Assembly: GCA_033980235.1 (NCBI GenBank)
Contig: CM067062.1
Location: 4,856,696-4,920,695, forward strand
DNA: 64,000 nt
Direction: 5' to 3'
Origin: Diadema setosum
Taxonomy: Eukaryota; Echinodermata; Echinoidea; Diadematoida; Diadematidae
The notes under the pieces are model-generated. The model was given only the letters and a program-made list of their open reading frames with translations, was not told where the DNA came from and made no database searches. This document shows positions 53,101 to 60,800 of this stretch, piece after piece (the first letter of the stretch is position 1; every line of letters begins with the position of its first letter). Both the position numbers and the translations under genes were made by a program.

Positions 53101-55388
53101 AAAAAATTCTGTGCCAATATGGTTGGCACAGAATTTAAGTGATCCCTTAATTGAGTGATCCCTTAATTTTGAAATATGTGAAAGGAAGTTGTTTAACATG
53201 TACTGTACGAGCTGAAATTTTCGCGTACAGATATTTTCGCGAATTGCTATTTGGAGGACATTTTTGCAAGGGTCTCACACGTTTTTGTTATTGCGCGTTG
53301 TTATTTTTGCGTGTTGTTATTTTTGCGGTTCAAAGGCGATTCGCGAAATTCGCGAAAATAAAACCACCGTGAAAATTTCAGCTCGTACATTGTTTGGAAG
53401 AAAAATTATTGTCTAAGACCAAAAATTAGGTAATCAATTAAACAATTATACTCTTTATACATACCAAACTCGGAGTATCTTGGTATTTCTAATGTTAATT
53501 ATTGTTTTTATTTCTTATGTTTTCTATTGTTTTATGGTTTTTTTGTTTTCAGAACAATCAATTTCAACTTCAGATTAAATTTCATTAGCTGAAAAACAGA
53601 CTGCAAGAAAAAAAAAACAAACAGAAGCACATTAGAATCTTGCAAAACCTCTTTCATTTTACACATAAACACATACAAATATGCCATTTTTGACTGATAT
53701 GTGACCATAAAATGTTACATAATACCATAACCGCTGCAGGTATATATGGAAATTAGGTATCAAAAGATGCATAAGACTCCAAAGAAAAAAGTCACAAAGT
53801 TTCGCGGTGAGATCTTATAAATTCTGGAAGTTATCGCAAAATTTCCGGAGGGGGGGGGGGGCCATGATGCCCCCCCCCCCCCCCCAGTCTTTTTAGGTTT
53901 AAAGGTAGGACCAACTGAAAAAGTACTGGCAAAACTGAAGGAGTTATGCTTAAGAAAACAAAACAAAAGATAGGATTAAATAACACCTGTTGCATTATTG
54001 CATGGAAATGCTGAATACGAGAGGACCACAGCATGACATGCTTAAATGTGCTTCGCATTTCTCACAGGTGACATTGCTGGTATGATTGCCATCGCGGACA
54101 CGGTCAAACCGGAGGCTCAGCAGGCCGTTCGGACACTGAAGATGCTCGGACTGGACGTGATCTTGCTGACTGGAGACAACAAGGTCACTGCTCATGCCAT
54201 TGCCAAACAGGTGGGTAGTTTTTTGTAGGCCAAAGCAGCTGTTGCCAGTGGTCAGTAGATATGTATTGATTTTTGTCATTTGGTGTATATTCATTCATTC
54301 ATTCCATTTATTTCATTTCAACTAAGAGTGTCAATGTACAAAACATAGCACGAGAAAAGAACAAACAATATAAAGATGCATATTCTCAATGCAGGAAAAT
54401 ATAATGTAAACACATTGAATTGGTGCTATTAACTGCTTAATGTTGAAAATGGAGGGGAAGATAAGAAGCAGAGCTTGTGATATGCTTTCCCCTCAAAACT
54501 GATTTGTGGTAATACCTTAGTAGTAATAACAGTATTGTTATAAATCTTTTTTAAAGCAATCAGTGTGCCTGACCTTGAAGGAAATAAAATAGTAATAAAT
54601 TAATCAAAACCTAATTAACGGATAAGCGTATTCAAGTCATTGTATTCTTCCGTTGAGTTGTTTTTATTGCAGCTGATTAGCAAGTTGCCCATATTGATGT
54701 TTATAAGCACTGAATTGATTAGTGTTTTAGTAGCTGCCATGACAAGAGAAATCATGGGCATACATACTTGGGCAGGATTCAAACCTATGACCTCATGATC
54801 TCTGGACAGGCGTCTTATCAAATAGACCACCGAGCTTCCGCTTGATAGCTAGTGCTGGTGTCAAATCTATGTAGTTTGCAGTGGGTATTGCATAATTATT
54901 CAAATTGTGTATGTCGATGTGGGGGAATTTGCTAATCAGTTGCAAGAGAAACAACTCGATGGAAGAATTTCATAATTTGAATGCGCTCATTCGTTTATTA
55001 GGATATGAAAATGTTGGAAAATTGACCAACTGCATTTGTTGATATATCTCACAGGTTAAAATGCATGTAAATGCTTAAAAAAAATGTATATATAGGAATA
55101 TATATATTTATAAAAAGTCTGTATAGAAAATGACCTACACTCTAATGGATAAATATCTGTGCATAATTATTATATACATACAAAAGAATTAATAGATCAA
55201 TTCATAAGTAGATAAATGAATAATTAGTGAGTCAGTTTCTTATATTTTAGCAATTCTTTTAAAATGTATTTTGTTTCAAACTCACTTCCTGTTGGTTTAT
55301 TGTGTCATGTCTCATATTGATCAGTGTATCTATGAATAGAGCCATGAAACCTTGACACATTTCAAGGACTTTGTGTGTGTGTGATTGC

Positions 55389-55438
<50 letters not shown>

Positions 55439-57765
55439 TTGCATGTATGTGTGTGTCTGGATGTGAAAGTGTGATGAACGCTGGACAGAGTGTAACCAGG
55501 GAGGTGGGAAGAGACAAAGAGATCCCACACCTCCCATCCAAGTTTGAATGACTGCCAAGTTTTCTGGCTCCAAACTTTAGCACCCTCTGGCTTATTGCAC
55601 CAGCTGTTGATGCTATGCAGTTCATGGAACAAAAAGAAGAGAAATAGAATAGGTTATTCAGCTGAAGGAAGCAATGATGACTAATGATGGAGAAATGTTT
55701 GCTTGTATAACCCATCAATCCTGGCATAACTTTTCTCCGGAAATCATCCCCTTTTCATTCATTTGGCACCTTTGAAAATGTCTGCATACCCTATACTGGA
55801 GCCAGATTGGAAAGATTGGAATAGGTTATATTCATTAAATCTGCACAAAATTTGAAAAAGACCCTATGAAATTTGCCATTTTGATACAGAAACATTAACT
55901 GTGATGTTTTTCAACATGTTGCCAATTTAGGTATCCATTATAGATTTAGGAATTTAAAGGCTTTTGATAACTCTGCAACGGTAGTATTAACAACAGCATA
56001 TGAAACAACAAAGAAGACTCAAAGGAAGAGAAGTTTTTATTTTACGCCATTTAGTATAACAATGAACAGTAAAAATTGTTATAAAACAGATACAGCACCA
56101 AACCACAAAAGATTGGTTTCTCGTATGATTGGTTAAATCCACCATATTGCAGACATATTATATGCTCTGTCTCATCATTGCTGCCCACCCTCATGTTTTA
56201 TTAGTATAGACAAGTTTCCCAGCTTGTTATTGCCCATTGGCCATCAATTCATTAACTCTTACTGCGCGTTGTTTGTGGATAGAGTGCTTTCTTTGCGGAA
56301 TGGCATGGACATTTCGACACTAACTGTCAAGGAATGAAGATTATGTAAACCCATGAAATTCTTTAAGTGATGCTTTGACATATTATGGGAGAAAACCTGC
56401 AAAGTTTATGTTGAAGCCATTTGAAATACCTTTTCAAGCATAAATTAATTTCAATGTCTCCTCTTAATTGGCAACATATGTGTGAAGAGACATTGGATTT
56501 TGGTAGTGAAAATTAATTGATTGCTTTTGTTTTGACACAGAAATGCCACATCCTGTGGGAAATGATACAAAATTTGAAGGCTAATGAAGTGAAGAATGTG
56601 TGGTATTTCCTGTTTTGACTTGGTTGGAATGTTTAACACTATTGATAATATATTTCATATGAAAACAAGAAGTGATAAAGCATAAAACTATTAAAAAAAA
56701 ACCAACTGACGGACGGTTTCGGGCGTTTAGTGACTAATGGGTTAAAGGAGAATATGTGCATGTGTGAGAACTTTTCTTACATGGTGACAGGAAAAGGACC
56801 AATACCTGTATATTCCAGGGAATTTTCTGTTAGTGTTATGATTTATTAGTTATTTCTAATTGGTCAGAAGTGATATAAGTATATCATACTGTTTGTGGAA
56901 GTTGATATTGGATTGCTGTTGAAGTAGAGAATGTTCAATACTTTTACTACATGCTTGTCAAATACAGTATGGAAAAAAAAATTGAGTACTTGGGTCTTAC
57001 CAGTCATATCGAGTCATTTCTGTTTCTTGTAGTTTTTTCCTGTGGTGTGTGTGTATTTTGATGCATTTAAATGACCAAGTACACGGTTTCAGGAATGAGT
57101 ACATGGTATGATGTAGGTGTAAATGGCTTGTTGTAAGTAAAATCAGAGTAGGTAAGTGTGAATTTTATTTGTAATGCACATGGTAGATTGTGTATTTTTG
57201 TTCACAATCTTATTGCATTGTGATTATTGGTATGCAAAATAATCTGTCAGATAGGTGCAATTTGATCAGTCCATTGTGTGTCTTCATCATCTGGTTCTAA
57301 ATGATTACAAAATGGGCTACATGACATGGTCTCCAGAAAAAAAGAAGAATAATAATTACAAAAGTATTATCAAAAGTTTTTGTCAACACATTTCTCAAAA
57401 ATCCTTACAAATTCTTTCAAAATGTCATTTATGAATCTTGGTCTTACACCAGGTTGGTATCTCAAAAGTGTTTGCGGAAGTGCTCCCTCACAACAAAGTG
57501 GAGAAGATCAGTGAACTCCAGTCCAGGGGGCAGCGGGTCGCCATGGTGGGGGATGGGGTGAACGACAGCCCCGCCCTTGTGAAGGCCGATGTGGGCATCG
57601 CCATAGGAACAGGGACAGATGTGGCAGTTGAGGCAGGGGACATCGTCCTCATCAAGGTGGGTGGGGTCTGAACCGATTGGATGTTTCATACCAGGGGAAG
57701 GATGATGTAATTCAAACAAGTGTGCGTGGTAGTGCTGCCGGTGATGATGACAAAAACGGTGATAC

Positions 57766-57803
<38 letters not shown>

Positions 57804-60800
57804 GTGATGATAGTGATGATGGTGATGATGATGGTGATGATGATGGTGATGATGGTGATGATAGTGATGATGATGGTGATGATGATGATGATGGTGATGT
57901 TGATGGTGGTGATGATGAGGATGATGATGATGATGGTGATGATAGTGATGATGGTGATGATGATGGTGATGATGATGGTGATGATGGTGATGATGGTGAT
58001 GATAGTGATGATGATGGTGATGATGATGATGATGGTGATGTTGATGGTGGTGATGATGAGGATGATGATGATGGTGATGATGATGATGGTGATGATGATG
58101 ATGGTGATGATGATGATAATGATGATGAAAGGTTTGATATTGAGGATTAGTAATGTCAGTCACTGTAATCATGATAATAGAAGTGATTATGGCGATGTTG
58201 TGATGATGACCATGATTATGTTAGAATTTATCAGTGATGACACATTTCTGTCATATTCTTTTCCTCGCTTTCCATTTTGAAATATCATATAACTGAACAC
58301 ATAAACAATGAAAATACATAGAGTGGGTAATGTTGTGGCTTGTATTTTTACTTTTACCTTTAAGGTACCTCATTTCTTCCTTCCTTGAATATTTTGATTT
58401 TTATCTTCCTGATGTATGTGGAACTGTGACCTTGTCTTGTTGAATACTTTTCATAGTGCCTCAATAACCACCATTTGCTTTTTATTCTGTTGGGTAGAGT
58501 ATAAGTACTGTTAGATATTTTAGTGTGTTGCTAATTCTTCTGTACCTGCTGTGATATTTGAATGACTTATGTACATGTATGTACCATTGACTCCTGTACT
58601 ACCTCATGTGTTAAGCAGCTGGGTAGTGACTTATGAAATGATATTCCTGATGCTGCTAATTGAGAATTATGACCACAAAAAAAGAAAAATGTTGATCACA
58701 CAACAGTCAGTGTACTGAACTAGCAGACAAGTTAATTGCGTTTTTGTTTTTGGATGGCTTGAGGTAGACTGTTCCTCAATCAAATAAGTTAAAGGCTAAG
58801 CATGTCAACAGGTGTGTACATAATTCCTAATATCACTGGTGATTCACTTCCACTGATTCTCCCACATTTCATGGTAGAATGATCTAATGGACGTTGCAGC
58901 GGCCATCGACCTCTCCAAGCACACCGTCCGGCGGATCCACATCAACTTCTTCTTCGCCTGCATCTACAACTCGATTGGAGTTCCCATAGCAGCTGGTGAG
59001 TTGATTTTCCATTTGTGGTTTTCACTGAGAGAGCAGTTCATACTTCGATATTAACAGGCCACCACAGGAGTGATAGCTTCAAGACCCCCTTCAAGATATA
59101 AAACAGCGAGAATGAAGCACTGTGTCTCTTAACCTGTTGAGGATGGACTGATTTTGCTACAACATACATTTTCCATAGACACCTGCCGGAGTTTACACGG
59201 GACTCGTCCTCAACGGGTTAAGGCTTCAGAGTTAGCTCTCTGGAAGGTTAAACATATACTTAAGTGTGCTAGAGAATATCAAGTCCTCCCTGATCTGAGA
59301 ATTGTCTTTGCTGTTTGGGATACATTTAGCACATAATTTCTTCCTGATTGTTCGCTGGAGTCTCTATGAATTTGTTGTGTGAATGTTGGTGCCCTTTGCT
59401 CTTGGCATTATAGCCCCTACTGCCTGAGGACTTGAACCAATGACCTAGAGACTAAGAGCACTTGGCAACATCCCCTGAGCCACAGCAGCCCCTTTGAGTG
59501 AGACTCTCACTGTCTGCTCTGTGGATAGTGTGTAGGGTGGATGTGGTTTTGGTTTACCCCTGCATGTCAGCCAACATGCTTTTGTAAAACAGCATATGTT
59601 CCTTCTGGGTGTACTTTTTTGTTTGCACAAAGCATGACAGATCATGTACCCAACTCATCGAATTATTTTCATGTGCACTTCAACAATAGTTCATTTATTG
59701 GAATAGAAAGTGAAATTAAGCTCCCTCCCCCCAAAAAAAAAAAAAAAAAATTGAAAAACAGAAACAAAACAGACCAACAGATTAGCAATTCTTCTGTGAT
59801 ATATTTTTCTGTCATGAGATGTTGTATTTATGCAATGTTGCAATTGCTTGGTTAGAATTGATGTGGTCAATAATCTCTTAACTGAATCTTGAGCGGGCTA
59901 TCCAAGAGTTCCAGTAATGCAAACAGAAGTAGCTACTTACTGTTAGTATCCAGAAAATTAACTGAAAGTCACCTTTGATGCTAAACATCCAGGAATGTCA
60001 AGAAATGTATTCAACAGAGATTTGTTCTTTTTTAATGGTGTATTAGGAGAATGCTGAAGTCATTGTATATTCTTTTTTTTTTTTCTTTTAACCCTCAGGT
60101 ATCCTAGCTCCACTTGGTATCTTTCTCCGGCCTTGGATGGCATCTGCAGCCATGGCGCTATCATCCGTTTCCGTGGTTACCTCCTCCCTCTGGCTGAAAA
60201 GGTGAGTATGTGACTTGTGTGTCGTGAATATCTCCTCCTCTGTAGGGAATGCATGTTAATGGGAGTTTTGTCTCATCTCTCTATATCTTTAAGTCTTTGG
60301 CCACCACCATAGTTACATTTATCAGTCTTGTGAACATCCAATTCAACATCCAACAAAACAAGTCTTCCTGTTAACATTTGCATTCATGCAAGACACAACA
60401 CTTATTCAAAGTCTGTGTGAGCTTACTTAGAAGTGAAAATGAATAATACTCTTCCGGAAGATGATATGACCGATATTGTTGTGGGAAGTGGAAGAATTAT
60501 CATTATCCTTTGGAGTGGCTCTGAAGATAGCAAAACTTTACCACACCATGGTAACATTAAGTAAAGGGTCGAAGCAAAAACATTCTCTTTGAAATTAAAT
60601 ATTGACACTTTGTTGTAAATTCAGGTCGTTATTCATGCAAAATGCAATTTTTGGTTTTTCGGTTGAAATGTTAATGGAGATCCATTTGTCCCTAGTAGAG
60701 GCCGTGCTGAGTTTGGTTAATCTCATTCGTTATCATATTTTGTCTTGGCAGGTACCGCAAACCAACGTACAGGAAGGAGGAGAGGGCTGAAGCCAGGGTG

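Noticed and set aside
55259..55727. Three minus-strand open frames with His/Thr runs
   Set aside because: All are translations of one (GT)n microsatellite in intron 16.
57462..58172. 236-codon minus-strand open frame very rich in histidine
   Set aside because: It is the antisense reading of the GAT triplet minisatellite and of ATP7 exon 17; no codon-use or domain signal of its own.
57677..58280. Asp-rich and Met-rich open frames of 157 and 186 codons
   Set aside because: Other frames of the same triplet repeat; no coding evidence.
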